Source: Aselliscus stoliczkanus | Taxonomy: Eukaryota; Chordata; Mammalia; Chiroptera; Hipposideridae | Length of the DNA: 64,000 nucleotides | Direction of reading: 5' to 3' | Assembly (NCBI GenBank): GCA_033961575.1 | Contig: CM066733.1 | Span: forward strand, 135,334,421-135,398,420 | In this document: one piece after another, positions 1 to 16,458 of the stretch | Position numbering within the stretch: position 1 is the first letter of the stretch | Layout of the letters: each line of letters starts with the position of its first letter | Notes under the pieces: model-generated | Told to the model about the DNA's origin: nothing | Seen by the model: only the letters and a program-made list of their open reading frames with translations | Database searches by the model: none | Position numbers and translations under genes: made by a program

Positions 1-3854
<3,854 letters not shown>

Positions 3855-3998
3855 TATTTCCATGGTTTTGAACCATGGCTGTACATCAGAATCACCTAGG
3901 GAGCGCTTAACTCTACAGATGTTGGGCCCAGTGCCAAATCTACAGAATCCAACATGATTCCCAAGAAGCAGCTGCCAGAGCTGAAAACCATTGTTCTG
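3855..3998 (+). mobile_element. MER5-like hAT (Charlie group) non-autonomous DNA transposon remnant
   Basis: The segment contains 'gtacatcagaatcacctag', then a 'ttgggcccagtgcc' block, then 'gctgaaaaccattgttctg'. This is the order of the MER5A consensus (TGCATCAGAATCACCTGG, GGGCCCCACCCC, GAGAACCACTG). It is strongly diverged and the termini are eroded. Confidence 0.65.
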
Positions 3999-4610
3999 TT
4001 TCCTAGGAAGATGAGGTCAATAGACAAATAATTGATTGTACATGTACCGTAAATCAGGCACATTGACATTAATAAGGAAAGGGCTACAAAGCACGAGTTT
4101 AATGAGTCCCAAGTTTACAGACTAATCTACGGTATTCGCAGGTGGCTTTTTTTTCTCGTGAGCCATTTTCACAAAGAAACAAATGTGTACTGAGGGGAGG
4201 TACAGGGCTTAGAACAAAAGGTGCCCCACAAAGCTTGTTCACATGCAGATGGCTGCAGTTGGGGGTCTGCTGGTTCACACATGAGCTAAGCTGCAGTCCC
4301 CCCACAGAGCCCACCCATCATATGACCCTACTTTGGGGCTCAACATTTCATTACATGTATTGAACCTTTGGAGGTCACCCGAGAAAGTCAAAACCAGAAA
4401 TGTTTACTGTGTTAAAGCCAAGACTACTGTGTATACATAGAACAGGGTGTAGGCCTCTGTGGGGTATCTCATAAGGAGGTCTCATTACCTGTGAGATAGA
4501 AGGTGATTTATTTTTATATCAGCAGTTTTCTTCCTAAATTATATTTACTTAACTATCTTGTACATACAGGCCTTAAGCAGAGTATGTCAGAATAGAGAAG
4601 GTAGGTAGAA

Positions 4611-4640
4611 AATTTTATATATATATATATATATAAAATT
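4611..4640. repeat. 30-bp perfect AT palindrome around a (TA)n core
   Basis: The sequence AATTTTATAT, a TA core, then ATATAAAATT is its own reverse complement across all 30 bp. It could extrude a cruciform; that is inferred from symmetry only. Confidence 0.9.
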
Positions 4641-5221
4641 AAAGAACCAACTTCAATATAATAGGGGACCCTGGAATAGATGATAAAAACAATCTTTCCC
4701 TCTTTCTTTTCTGAATTTCTTTAATCAGCAAATAAGGTAACTATCCATGCATACTGACTGGGTAAGAACACTCCAGCAGAGAGACAGAGTTGACAAATGG
4801 TTAGGAAACAAAACCATAAGTCCTAATGGAGATGATGGGTAAGAGAAAGCAAGGCATCAAGGGGCTGCCAAGGCTCCTAGCTGCCACACAGCCTTTGCAC
4901 AAGCCCGTGCTATAGGATTTGTGTAATTGACACACAGACATAGTTCCAATATGATCCACCTTTCTCGGCCTTATCAATAGCATGTTGACATTTCTGGGTC
5001 TCTTTCCTCTTTAACACTGCCTTCTTCCCAGCCCCAAGAAGAAAATAAGGTCATATACAATAGCTCTCTTTGAAAGCTTAAACCATACATATTCAGATCA
5101 AAATTACCTCTTCCTTTGCAGCTGTCATGCAAAGCAAGTAGAAAGACATTTCTTTGGCAAAAATCTTCAAGTCTAAGGTATTCAAGGGGCAATCTGATAG
5201 AGGCCAAAGAACAAGCCCTAG

Positions 5222-5350
5222 GATTTAGAATGGACACTGTGTGACCAATGGAGGAAGCCTTGATAAGTTGCTGAAACCTTGGGCATCTAATTGTAAAACG
5301 AAGAGGTTAAATTACCACCCCGGGGCTCTCCCACTCTAGTCTAGGGTTCC
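5222..5350 (+). mobile_element. MIR-like SINE remnant
   Basis: The order 'gtgtgaccaa...', 'gataagttgctgaaacc', 'ttgggcatctaattgtaaaa', 'gaggttaaattacc' follows the MIR core region (CTGTGTGACC, CAAGTTACTTAACC, TCATCTGTAAAATGG). It is highly decayed. Confidence 0.5.
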
Positions 5351-7014
5351 CTGATATGTCAGCATTAACACTACTCTGCAGTTCCAACAAACAATGCAAC
5401 ATCCCAACTATTGTTAAACTACAATGGGAGGCCTCCAGGGTCATGTGGAAATAATTTTTTAAATGAAAGCTTTTTCATCAACTACACGAAAGGCACATAA
5501 TAAATCTAAAAATAGACTAAAAGGATTACGTGGACAAGTTAAAAAAAAGGATTTTGATGGACTATGTGGATTGCTGAACTATCACAACATATTTAAAAGC
5601 AAGTGAAGAAACTGAACCATATTTCATTTGTTCAAATGCTTACGGTTATAAAGGGGTGATATACATTTGGCAAAGTATCCAAAGTTCTTGAAAAAATCGA
5701 CAGCACCAGAAAACAACATCCCAAGGGGCTTGCTACCATTAATTTACGTTAGCAGAGCTGCTCCTAAGGGTCCCAGATTTAAGGCGGCAGGGGGGCGGGG
5801 GTGTTCTCAAAGCTTCAGTGAGATAACCCTTTAAAATATCTTTCAGAGGCAGCAGCAGCAAATTATTCCTACCTTGCATGAGTTAAGTTCTACAGAAAAA
5901 AAAAAATCTCTCAAGGAAAGTTTCAAGTGTACAGGATTACCACCTTGCAATAAAAAAAGTTAAAACCTCCAAATTCTGAGTAGAATACAAAAGACTAATA
6001 GGCCTTACTTCTGGCAGGCCCTCCATCAATGACATTCCCTTTGTGTGTTGTTATTTTTAATGTTAACATTGCCCTTCTTGCTTCCTTTAGCAGCTGCATA
6101 TTAGGGAGATTCAGAAACAAACATCATGATCCATTATAGTTAGTGCAAGAAGCCAGACAGACCAACTCTACTGTGAAACTGTTCAAAAGATGAAAAACAC
6201 TACAAGTTCAAAAAGCAATTAAGTAAGCGCACTTCCTTCTATGCATGCTATCTTTCAAGTGAAAGTTAAAAAGAAATCAAGAAAATATAACATTGTTTTC
6301 TTAAGTAACAGACAGCACAGCCTAGTATCAATTTGACAAAGTTACACTTAAATATCAAGGTGTCTACTAGTATTTCCAATAGACCACCTGGAGTTACAAG
6401 TAAAATAATGAAGAAAAATACATATTTGTAAACAAAAAAGTCAAGGGATAATAGATATCGTTTCTAATAATGTTAAAATCTAATATAAACTTAAGATCCC
6501 CTATTTCTTAGTTTTCCAACTCCAGGTATAGAAACAAACAAGTGTTTATTTTATTGAGCTAGTGAATCATTGATCAAGCACCTAAAATCCTCTAACAAAG
6601 ACCATCATTTCTTCATTTTCCTAACACTTCATTGCAGCTGCCCACCTGGCTTATTCTTCCAAACCTTGCTGGTAATTCCTAAGAGAGCTAGCCAGTACAG
6701 GGTGAAACTGCCACCCTCCTAAATATCTGTCTTTCTTCTAAGTACCGCTGAAGAAGGTCCCTAGCATGGGCCCTTGTCCCACAATGCTCACAGGTTCAGA
6801 TTTTTTTGAACAGACTGAAAGGACTGCAGCTTTGCCTGGGAGGTTGGGAGAAACTATAGAATTCCACGAATGCTGAATCCGGCCTCTGTTCCTTCTAGGA
6901 TGACAGCACCCTCATACCCCAAGCACTATAATGAAGATGGAATGACAGTAAATGACCTTTTGCACATTGCTTTTTAAATTCAGATCACTCTTGTGTTTTC
7001 AATCATTAGACTGG

Positions 7015-7190
7015 GAAAGGTACAGGAGTTGAAGTTCAGAGCTCAGAGTCCAGCTTCCTGTCAGATCCTTTGTTGGATCATCAGCAGATCACCTACTCAC
7101 TGTGTGTTTGAGTTTATCCAGCTGTAAAATTAGGATCAGATTTGTTTACCTCTCAACACTGGCACACGTACATTGTAACCTAATAAAACA
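7015..7190 (+). mobile_element. MIR SINE remnant
   Basis: Segments 'agctcagagtccagcttcctg', 'agatcacctactcactgtg', 'gagtttatccagctgtaaaat' and 'ttacctctcaacac' match the MIR layout on the plus strand with heavy divergence. Confidence 0.55.
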
Positions 7191-8772
7191 TTTGGAGCTA
7201 CCTAATTGTTTTGAATTCTGTCATATAGTTTTCAAAACAAGTTCGATACAATATGGTGTTTTACGGTAACCTGTACCATATGAGAGAGATTTAGAACTCC
7301 TTTCAAGTCTTTTTTGCTGGTATAATAGATGAAGACATAATGGTGCTAATGAAATTAGAATTGGTTTATCTAACCAAGTGTGTAACCCCGATACCCTAGA
7401 AACCTTCAGTTTCTCGTTGAGTGCTTGAGGTACCTTGAGATTATCAAATGACAGATGTTTACTTTGGTCCAATCTGATTTCAAAGCAAGGTCTCAGGTTG
7501 AGTTAGGTTAGTAGTACCTGTAGAAGAAACCAAAAGGTAACTTTCCAGTGTCAACTACATGTCTTCCAGGTTGATTGGTGCTGAAAGAATTCAGGATAAA
7601 TACGTGGATGCCCAGATGAACATGTAGTAAATTTTAAAGGAAGCAATACAGAGGGGTTTTGATGTTCTCTTGCTGCCTTCTCTCAACTAAAATTAGCAAA
7701 ACTTATTCTACACAAAAATAGTTTATCAGCACCATAAAGGGTCATTAAACTCTAGGTTGCTGAAGGACAAAAACCTAAGAACTTTCCAAATGTTTTTAAA
7801 CTTACTTTTTAATCAAAAAAAAAATATTACTAAGCAAAATCAATTCCAATCCATGCTTTTTTGGGTTTAGACCATTTGCTTATTAAACTACAGTACACTG
7901 AAATGTAAAAATAATTTTTGGTGCTTTTAAAAATCCAAAATCTTATTTAAATTTTCTTTTCTTAATGTTTTTAGTAAACAGAACGTTCAGACACTTATAT
8001 CATCATGTCCTCATTAAAATTATATGTTTACAATTCTAGAGACCAAGTTTAATTTGTGAGAGGGAAAACTGTGTTTACCAATAATTCTAACCTCCAATAT
8101 TTCAAAATGTTTTTAAAAAATTCATACCCACAAAAATGGCCACTGCACTCTGCAGCGAGATATGTCTCCATGTATCATTGTACATCAGAACAGAATCACT
8201 ACTTGGGAAAAGCTGCCTCTATTTCTAAATCGCTTGTTAATCATCTGAAAGTATTTTGTCGTGATAATTATGAAAACATTAAATTCAATAGAAGACAAAA
8301 GATTTTATCCCAATATTACGTGTCTTCATTTATCTTTTAAGATATTAAATGTACACAATTGAATTTATATGAACTGGAAAACAATGACTGTAAAATCTGG
8401 TTCCACTCTAAATCTAAACCATTTGTTCTGTAACTTTGATCTATCAGTAAAGTAAACCTCACCAGGATTGTTAGTCATCTTTTGTTTATTCTCCTTGGCC
8501 TGCCTTTTAATTCTTTTATTCTAACACAACAACCATATCCACTGTTACTTTAAAATTCTGTTCAGTTATATTTTCCAGTTTTGTGTATATCCAGCCTCCA
8601 GCTAAGCCAACACCTAGGTCATCAAGGAAATGTACAACACCCTTTGTAGTCTGTTGGAAAACCCTTTAACCTTTTGTTATGCATTCAGTCTCATCCTTGG
8701 ACACATGTTGCTATTGCTCAACTGCACGTGTCATGCAGAAAAAACAGCATATGAGGAAAACCATTCGTTATC

Positions 8773-8881
8773 TTTTTTTTTTTTTTTGAGGGCCGTGTCA
8801 CTGGCCCTCATATGTGGGACCCGAACCGGAGCCGCTGGCTTCCCAGGTCAGCACTTAACCACCGCGCCACTCGGCTGGCCC
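8773..8881 (-). mobile_element. Short tRNA-derived SINE (short subfamily), antisense
   Basis: On the minus strand this starts GGGCCAGCCGAGTGGCGC, carries a pol III B box (GGTTCGG type), then ATGAGGGCCAGTGAC and an A tail (a T run here). The head resembles a tRNA-Ser/Leu-like gene. Flanks 'aggaaaaccattcgtta' and 'aggaacaccgttctgta' look like a decayed target site duplication, so this is one of the older copies. Confidence 0.9.
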
Positions 8882-9971
8882 AGGAACACCGTTCTGTAAA
8901 AAATTACATTTGCTAAATGTAAAATGATGACTAACACCAACCATAGGAGCTCTTCTTAAATCAGGCAAATGCACTATCAAAACTCAGGAATGCATTTATT
9001 TTAACAACAGAAACAAAAACTAGTGTTAAAGAATAAGGAAATATATATGCTTTAATGTCTCTGTGCAACAATCTATCAGATTACAAACCCCTAAAGCACA
9101 ATAAATATGTCATTGTTCCTTAGGACTACGAGACAGCACCATGCGTACACTGAAAAGTGATAACTAAGAATTAAACTGGAATTTTTTACAGATGTGAAGG
9201 TGAAGCATCAGATTCATTTTTTAAACCATGTTTTGAAGCTATTATCAATTGTTAAGGTACAAAGAAAGGTACAGGGACGCCCCATGAACCCTTCACCTAG
9301 CCTCTCCTAATCTTAACATCTTACATAACTATAGCATAATATCAAAACTAGGAGAGTGACAAGGGTACAATCCATACATTTTATTCAGATTCCACCAGTT
9401 ATCTATGGAGTTGGTGTGTACGTGTGTGTGTGTAATTCTATGCAATTTTACCACATCACTTTGTTGAACCACCACCACAGTCAATATAATATCCCATAAG
9501 ACACCCTCATGCTACGCCGTTATAGCCACACCTACTGAATCCCTAACCCCTAACAACCATTAATCTGTTCCCCATCTCTATAACTATGTTATTTCATGAA
9601 TTTTTTTTAACTTCACATAATTTCCTTGAGGTTCATCCTCAAGGAAAGATTTTCATTTTGTGTATCAATAGCTCATTCTCTTTTATTACTGAGTATTATT
9701 CCATGGTATGGATATACCATAGTTTGTTGAACCACTGAAGGCTGTTTGGATAGTTTCTAGCTTTGGACTATTATACAAATAAAGCTGCTATTAACAATCA
9801 TGTACAAGTTTTTATCTCTCTAGGATACAGGACTATGAGTACAACTGTTGGGTCATACAGCAAGTCCATTTTTAATTTTCAACGGAAGTGCCGAACTATT
9901 TTCCGCAATGGTTTGATCAGCAATATAGGAGTGATGCAGTTGCTCCTTAGCCTCACTAGCACTCTGTGTTT

Positions 9972-10066
9972 CTATTTTTTTTTTTTTGAGGGCAGTGTCA
10001 GTGGCCCTCATATGTGGGACCCAAACCAGGGCCAGCGCTTAACCACTGCGCCACTCGGCCGGCCCA
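9972..10066 (-). mobile_element. Short tRNA-derived SINE nested in L1, antisense
   Basis: Minus strand: GGGCCGGCCGAGTGGCGC head, ATGAGGGCCACTGAC, A tail. It is flanked by a 14-bp target site duplication, agcactctgtgttt at 9958-9971 and agcactcagtgttt at 10067-10080 (one mismatch). The L1 text resumes without loss on the other side, which proves insertion into pre-existing L1. Confidence 0.95.
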
Positions 10067-10760
10067 AGCACTCAGTGTTTTTATCTTAGCCATTCTGAGT
10101 GGTATGGCGTGGTATCTCACTATGGCTTTAATTTCCATTTTACTAATGGTTAGTGATGTTGGACATCTTTTCATAAGCTTATTTGTCATCTGTATAACCT
10201 ATTCACTGAAATGTCTGTTCATATCTTTGCCAAGTGTTAGGTCCTAAAGATTTTCTCTTCTGTTTTTTTCCTAGAAATTTTTTAGTTTTATATTTTACAG
10301 TTAAGTCTATGATCCAGTTTGAGTTAATTTTTGTATAAGGCGTAAGGCTTAGGTCACGGTTCATTATTTTGCCTAAGGATATACAGTTGCTCCAGCATCA
10401 TTTATTAAAAAGACTATGCCCCCTCCCTTGAATTGCTTTTCTCCTTTGTCAGAAATTGAGCACATTTGTATGGATCTACTTCTGAATTCTCTATTTTGTT
10501 CCACTGATCTAGTTTCAACCCATACTTGGCACCACAATGTCTTGATTACTATAGCTATATAGTAGGCCTTAACTTCAGAAAGAGTGGTTAGTCCCATCTT
10601 ATTTTCTTTTTCAAAGCTGTTTTGGCTATTTGATGGCCTTTCCCTATCCACATGAAATTTAGAATAAGTTTTGTCTCTTTCTACAAAAAAAATTGCTGAA
10701 ACTTTGATAAAAATTATGTTAAATATAAGATCAATTTGGAGGAGAACTGACATCTTTATT

Positions 10761-11157
10761 TTTCTTTTTTAAGATTTTACTGGGGAATTGGGGGAGGGGA
10801 ACAGACAAGTCGCTGTCCTTTTGTTCTTCAGTCTAGTACTGAAGGACATCGTTTCATTGGCCCATGTTGGTATTCTCATTGCGCTCTTCCCGGGTGAGGC
10901 AGTCCCTCGCCAGCCATTGGACAACTGCTCACGGTGGCTCACGACAGTTCACACTCGCTGCTGGCCAGCCCTGCTGCAGCCTATGACATCACCGGTGACT
11001 CACGACAGCCTACCTCCAGGTGGAGCTGTTGTTCACCAGGTTAACTGTAGAGGGTGCAGCATCACCGGCCCTCATATGTAGGATCCGAACCAGGGCCCTG
11101 GTGCTCGGAGCTGGCGTCCCAAGCCAAGTCCTAACCAACGCACCACTCGGCCAGCCC
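10761..11157 (-). mobile_element. Long T+ SINE, older subfamily, nested in L1, antisense
   Basis: Minus strand: GGGCTGGCCGAGTGGTGC head, B box GGTTCGGATCC, core with CAGCTCCACCTGGAGGTAGG, and tail ending in CCCCAGTAAAATCTT. It carries a CTCCGAGCACC insertion after the anticodon-like stem and extra bases before GAACAACAGCTCC, both shared with the copy at 50862. Target duplication acatctttatt lies at 10750-10760 and 11161-11171. More diverged than the other long copies. Confidence 0.92.
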
Positions 11158-11345
11158 TTTACATCTTTATTATGGTGAATCTTCCAATACATGGACATAG
11201 TATGTCTCTCTAGATATTCAGGTCTTCTTTGATTTCTTTCACCAGTACTTTATAATTTTCAGCATACAGATACTGTACATGTTTATATTTATTTCATTTT
11301 CTTCAGGGCAAATAAGGGCATTGCATTTTAAATTTCAGTTTCCAT

Positions 11346-13437
11346 AAAAACGCAAATGATTTGTGTTGATAGATTTTAAAACATTTATTCAATCTAATCT
11401 TAGATTTTTCCAACAATTTGGGGCATTTATCATTTCCCATAGATAATGCAGCAATTCAAAGAGAATCTACTTGAACTGAATGTAGCATGCTTTTTTGTTC
11501 TTTTCATTATCAGTATACGAAAATGTTTAGAATTACACCTTCATCATCAGATGTGTTAAGAATCCATGCATTTAAGACACTGCTGTGCTGCAAGAAATTA
11601 AAACACAATTCCTTCCTAGATAATCCATAAATTTCCAATGGACATCATCATGGTAAAGCATGTGAGGCACCCACAGAGAAATCCCTCCAAAAAAACTGAG
11701 AGAAATTGTCATCATGAACAAAATTTAAGTCAGCTCACATTGTTATTTGATGGCTTCAGTTTCCTTTTATGAAAAGAAGAAAGACTCCTTACACTCTCAC
11801 AATTAGCTACTTAAGCAACTGACCAAAATGTAACTATTAGTTTTAAGCTTTAAAAATGAAATAATTTGCTGAGAGAAGAATAATAATTTACATACCTCTA
11901 GCGGAAACCATTTAAGGATTTCGAGCATTTTAAAAACAAAACACCGTCAAATATATGGTCATGGAAGGAGAACTGACTCTGGGTGGTGAATACACCATGC
12001 AAATACACATGATGTATTATAGAAATGTACACTTGAAACCTATATAATTTTACTCACCAATAAGTTTAATAAATAAAAAATAAAAGCAAAGCACTACCCA
12101 GTACTCTAGTCCCCAGGATGCTGTGATGAATGTAAGGATTTCCCTGTGTTCCTGGGTAAGCACTCAGAAGGTTGGTGGCACATGCACAGTAGAAATAGTA
12201 CTTAGGTGAGAAGGTCTTTTACCAAACAATTGCTGGACACCTACTGTGTGCCAAACCCCATACAAGGAGCTGAGAAACAAACGAATGAGTTTGGCCCCCG
12301 CCCTCCAGCCACCCACCATCTAAAGACAGGAGGCCCACATAAGTTACCGTTATAAATTCTTACAGATATAACCAGACCTATTTTAGTCCAAAATCCCCTG
12401 CTCTCACTTCAAATCTCTTATTCTAAGAACATCTCACTCCTTTAAAATGGAAACATGTCATATACACTAAATGCTACCAATGAGCATAGCTAAAACTGGT
12501 TGAAGGGCAATATAATTCAATATAAATTCCAGATCAATCTTCATTTTTCTTTGAGAGGAAAAGATCACATGACTGTACCCACCACATGCAGAAGAGAGAA
12601 CATGGAAAACATATCATGAATTTGAAGCTTTACCTGGAACTAATTTAAAAGACCACACAGATTCTGAACAGCAGAGATGTGTAGGCTATTTGGCCACTTG
12701 CAAGGGTTAGGGCAAGAACAGCGTGTTCAGGGCCATCTAATGTTCAGTATTAGGTTACACAAAATATCCCTCAGCAATATTTTAGATGTTTCATTATTAG
12801 TGTAAGCTTTGTCAAATGAGCTGACCACCCCCAAAATCACAGTTCTGCTGATCAATTCAACAGCTCTAAACATTTCAGTTTAGGAAGTCAAACTTTTCCT
12901 AAGAATATGACACCTTCCGCTCCTCATCAGTCAACTAAAGAGAAATAGAGAGAAGCTTGCCAGACACCTTTCCATAGCTGAAGTTCCCCCAAAGACGACT
13001 GATCAGCAGGCTAACTGCATTCGGGACTTTCCTATATGCTGACGTTTCTTTTCGGAACCCAAGCAAGAGAAGTAATTATCCAAGACAGTGAAAATCTGAT
13101 GAACGCTGAGCACACATTTCACAGAAAGCACATATACACACAAATGTTACTCCTGAAACCCATGGACGTAGGGTTAAGAAGCCCAGTCCTACTGTGCAGA
13201 AACCAAGAGGCTGCAGCTCTTCCTGGCTGACCTCTTGCAGAAGGCACATCTCCATCATTCCACACCTAGGATGTGCTTGATACTAAGTCAAGAACTCAAG
13301 AACGAGCTGGTGAATGAGGACGAGCATGTGATTTGTGCTATGATTTGGTTGTGCCAAACTGTTTCGATCTTAAGAAAAATATCTGATTTACTTAATATTA
13401 ACTTTACTGACACATCTTCTCTACCATTTTTATTTTT
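11346..13437. other. Non-coding sequence with an L1 3' end
   Basis: Beyond the L1 3' end at 11950-12090, the segment 12225-12330 ('ctggacacctactgtgtgcc' and following) resembles an ancient LINE/MIR-type repeat. No gene is visible. Confidence 0.45.
11950..12090 (+). mobile_element. L1 3' UTR terminus
   Basis: The text 'tatggtcatggaaggagaac', 'actctgggtggtgaatacac', 'tgtacacttgaaacctatat' and a terminal A-rich 'aataaataaaaaataaaag' matches the typical L1 3' end. It is 5'-truncated. Confidence 0.75.
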
Positions 13438-13553
13438 TTTATTTTTTTTTATTTTTTTTGAGGGCAGTATCACTGGCCCTCATATGTGGGATCCAAACTA
13501 GGGCCGCTGGCGTCCCAAGCCAGCGCTTAACCACTGCGCCACTCGGCCGGCCC
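13438..13553 (-). mobile_element. Short tRNA-derived SINE, antisense, with perfect 18-bp target duplication
   Basis: Minus strand: GGGCCGGCCGAGTGGCGC, tRNA-like stem GCGCTGGCTTGGGACGCC, ATGAGGGCCAGTGAT, then an AT-rich tail. Target duplication tctaccatttttattttt at 13420-13437 and 13554-13571 is identical, which suggests a recent insertion. Confidence 0.96.
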
Positions 13554-13571
13554 TCTACCATTTTTATTTTT

Positions 13572-13700
13572 AAATAACTATAGACTGATTTAAGAGCTGG
13601 CAAAACTCGTACAGAGATCGCCATACCCATCACCCAGCCTCCCCCAAGGGTGAGATCTAACATAACTATAGTAGATGACCAGGAGCAGGAAACCCATGGG
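13572..13700 (-). mobile_element. L1 3'-region fragment, antisense
   Basis: The text 'gtacagagatcgccatac', 'ccatcacccagcctccccc' and 'aacataactatagta' parallels 9260-9345 ('gtacagggacgcccc', 'cttcacctagcctctcc', 'cataactatagcataat'), so both come from the same L1 3' segment. Confidence 0.65.
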
Positions 13701-15937
13701 CATGGCACAGACATAACTTGGATTTCACCACTGTTTGGCAGATGCTCATCTAGGGACCTTTGTATGCAAACAAATAAAAATGTAAACACTCGCATTCTCA
13801 CCTCAAAAGAGTTTGCCAGATAAAATACTGCAGCAGTCAAAAACAGAACAGGTTTTTACCAGCCCTTTCTATTAATAGAAGCATGTGGCAAGTGGCTTCT
13901 GAGCAGAAAAAGGACAGGAGCATTAGTTATCTTAGCAGTGTTGTAGTTCTGCTCACCTGCCCACCCCACTATGACTTCATTATTTGATTTGAAGGGTATT
14001 TCTAAGACATTAGGCACAACCACGAAGGCAAAATGTCCATCAACGTGAGATATCATATAACCAAAGTGAGTCTGCTGCCGAGAGTGAGCCCCAATCTTCA
14101 TCTGATTAAGTTTCTACATACTGTGAAGGGTCTGTCCATACCACCGTCTCGGCTGAAGGAAGCTGTTTGCAAAGCTGGGAGGAAAACGGCTGGGACTCTG
14201 AATCACGCAGGAAAAAAGTGTGCTAATACAGAAAGCAGACGAGTCAAAAATTTGGGATTTCTGCCATATCTTTCAATTCCTAATTGCCTAGTCTTGAACA
14301 TCTCACTTAAATTCTCTAACTTCAAATGTAACTCAATCTGAATTATTAGTGTTCTACTTTTTGAATAGGGATTTTGCAAGCTCACAATTAATAATACAGG
14401 GGAAGGGGCTTCAAAGCAGCACAGCGCTTCATGAATACAAATCCTTATTACATTCTCAGGGCCCTCTGTTGTGCTCGCCCCCCACCCCATCTACAGATCA
14501 CAACCTATACAAGCTCCTCCCTCTGGCCTGGAGAAAAAACACTTTGTACCTTCTTCTTCCTCCTCCTCTTCCTTTCCTTCCCCCTCCACCTGCCTCTCTT
14601 GCAACCAAAATACTTCATTCTCCGCAGAGAAGGGACTGTTACCATGGTCTCATTCCCATCTGCTACAGACTATGATTAACTGATTTTCTACCATCATAAA
14701 ATTTCAGAACAACAAAATGATACCAGGTCCTACAATGTCCACCATGATGGATGGTTTCAAGGTCTATTCACTTATCAAGCCAACAGAGTCATCTACTTAC
14801 TCCACATATTGGCCTTGTCACTTCACGGCAGTTCTATAAGGCTGGACCAAATCCTCCATGATAGGGACCCAACCACTCCACAGGTCTCTTGCCAGGAGCC
14901 ACCTGGCATGGTGTCCCCAACATGTATATTCCCTGGCACGAGTCATACTGTTTATTGCCCCTCTGTGTTCTGTGACTCACAACCTCCCAGCTCACCTTCG
15001 TCAACTGTGCTACTTCCTTAAAGCTAAGGTAGGGACCTCCTCACAGAGAGGTGCCCCCGAGTTGGATAAAATGCTCTCCGGTGCTACCCTACACCCTGTC
15101 ATCCTGTGCATCTGCCTGTTTAGGAATTATCACCACACTGTTTTGGAATTATTTCCTCTTCTTTACCTCTCTCTTCCATCTCATAAAGAACAGCAGTTCC
15201 TTATTAAACTTTGTGCTTCACAAATTTGCACCATGCCTGACACTCTATAAGCACTCAAGCAACAAATTCATCTATTCACTGAATGCCAGCCGCTGTGTTA
15301 ACGTTTTGAATGGAGATGAATCAGCCACAGTCTCCTTCTTCTAAGTTTCTAACATCATTGTAATGAACATTACTTCTAAATATACCATCATCTGATACAA
15401 CCAAAAGAAAAAGTGTTCCCACACATCCGCCCTGAAACTGATCAGAAGGCAAAAACACTTCATCTGGTCCATCATCAAAAAAGAAAAAAAAAAAAATTCT
15501 TACAGCAATATGATTTTCAATGTACATATTACACTTGAAAATTGTGCAAGCTTCTTTGAAGTTGAGTTGGAAGTAAGATGGAATACGATCAGGATTAAAA
15601 CTTTTTGACTCTCTGCTTTTTCTTCAGTGTATGAAAGCTTTGGGAACTCAAGAAAAACAAGTTGCTTTACACCGAACAAAATGCCTCATACATGTGAGGA
15701 CTGTCAGTGGTCATAACCGCAGAGTGGAGGTCCTTGTCTGCCTCCCTTCATCGCGTTTGGCTTTAAGTTAAATGGGGAGGTCTGTTTCTAAAGGACAGCC
15801 AATTCATACAAAGGGAACATCCTTCGGAGACCAAATGGATGCTCTGTAAGGGCTTTAAACTCATACCTACCATAAAACAAAATTAAAAGTCCCACAATTT
15901 GGATTCCAATAGTAAGTGGCTGAAAGAGAAGGCGGTA
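13701..15937. other. Non-coding, pyrimidine-rich patch and L2 remnant
   Basis: No gene is visible. A polypyrimidine run lies at about 14545-14600 (TTC/TCC rich). An L2 3' end is listed separately. Confidence 0.45.
14990..15290 (+). mobile_element. L2 LINE 3'-end remnant
   Basis: Ends with 'caccatgcctgacactctat', 'aagcactcaagcaacaaatt' and 'cactgaatg', which parallels the L2 terminus (GTGCCTGGCACATAGTAAGC, ACTCAATAAATATTTG, TTGAATGAATG). Confidence 0.5.
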
Positions 15938-16458
15938 CAGTAATCCCCCCCATCTGTGGGGAGTATGTTGCGAGACCCCTAGTGGATGCCTGAAGCTGCA
16001 GATAGCACTGGAACCCTGCATGCACTATGTGTCTTCCCTATATATACAGACCTTTTTCCTTAAAGGAAGCACTTTACGGCTTCTCTCTGGACTATCTAGA
16101 TTGCCAGCAAGATGACTCTTGCACTTTGGGACCATTATTGAGTAAAATAAGGGTAACCTGAACATGAGCACTGGGATTCTGCCAACAGCTGATCTGATAA
16201 CGGTGACGAGACAAAGTGACTAACCAGCAGGGAGCGTCTGCAACAAACACGCAGACACTGGAAAAGGGGATGATTCAATGTCCTGGGCAGGACAGAGCAG
16301 GACAGCGTGAGATTTCATCACGCTACTCAGAATGGCGCGGGATTTCAAACTAATGAATTGTTTATTTCTGGAATGTTCCATTTAATATTCCAGACCACGG
16401 TGACCACCGGTAACTAAAAACCTCAGAAAGTGAAACCTCAGATAAGGGGGGACCCTAC
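15938..16458 (+). mobile_element. Pogo/Tigger-like (MER8-type) non-autonomous DNA transposon
   Basis: The left end CAGTAATCCCCCCCATCTGT follows a TA. The next block 'cgagacccctagtggatgcc' and 'tgaagctgcagatagcactg' matches the well-known Tigger-type terminus. The right end 'gtgaaacctcagataagggg' plus 'ggaccctac' is the diverged inverted repeat. The middle has no transposase frame, so it is an internally deleted copy. Confidence 0.8.

Larger units (their letters stand above)
3999..8772. other. Mostly unique AT-rich non-coding sequence
   Basis: Apart from the palindrome and MIR-like pieces listed separately, no gene or recent element is visible. Open frames here, for example about 94 codons at 8056-8340 on the plus strand, match no family I recognise and have no promoter, splice or codon-bias support. 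Confidence 0.5.
9236..11345 (-). mobile_element. Old L1 LINE fragment, ORF2 C-terminal region and 3' end, split by two SINEs
   Basis: The minus strand reads like the L1 ORF2 tail. A frame in 10373-10753 contains KAYYIAIVIKTLW, as in the ORF2 C-terminal part. A frame near 10090-10190 contains LMKRCPTSLTISKMEIK, close to the conserved ORF2 segment before the 3' UTR. The DNA 'gagtattattccatggtatgg' near 9690 is also a typical antisense L1 segment. Stops and frameshifts are frequent, so it is a dead copy. It is interrupted at 9972-10066 and 10761-11157 by later SINEs. The outer ends are estimated. Confidence 0.85.

Noticed and set aside
10373..10753. 126-codon minus-strand frame as a gene
   Set aside because: It is L1 ORF2-like text broken by frameshifts, part of the dead L1 at 9236-11345.
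15938..16458. Possible regulatory island because of its CCCCCC and GGGGGG ends
   Set aside because: The ends are the inverted repeats of a Tigger-like transposon and follow a TA target.
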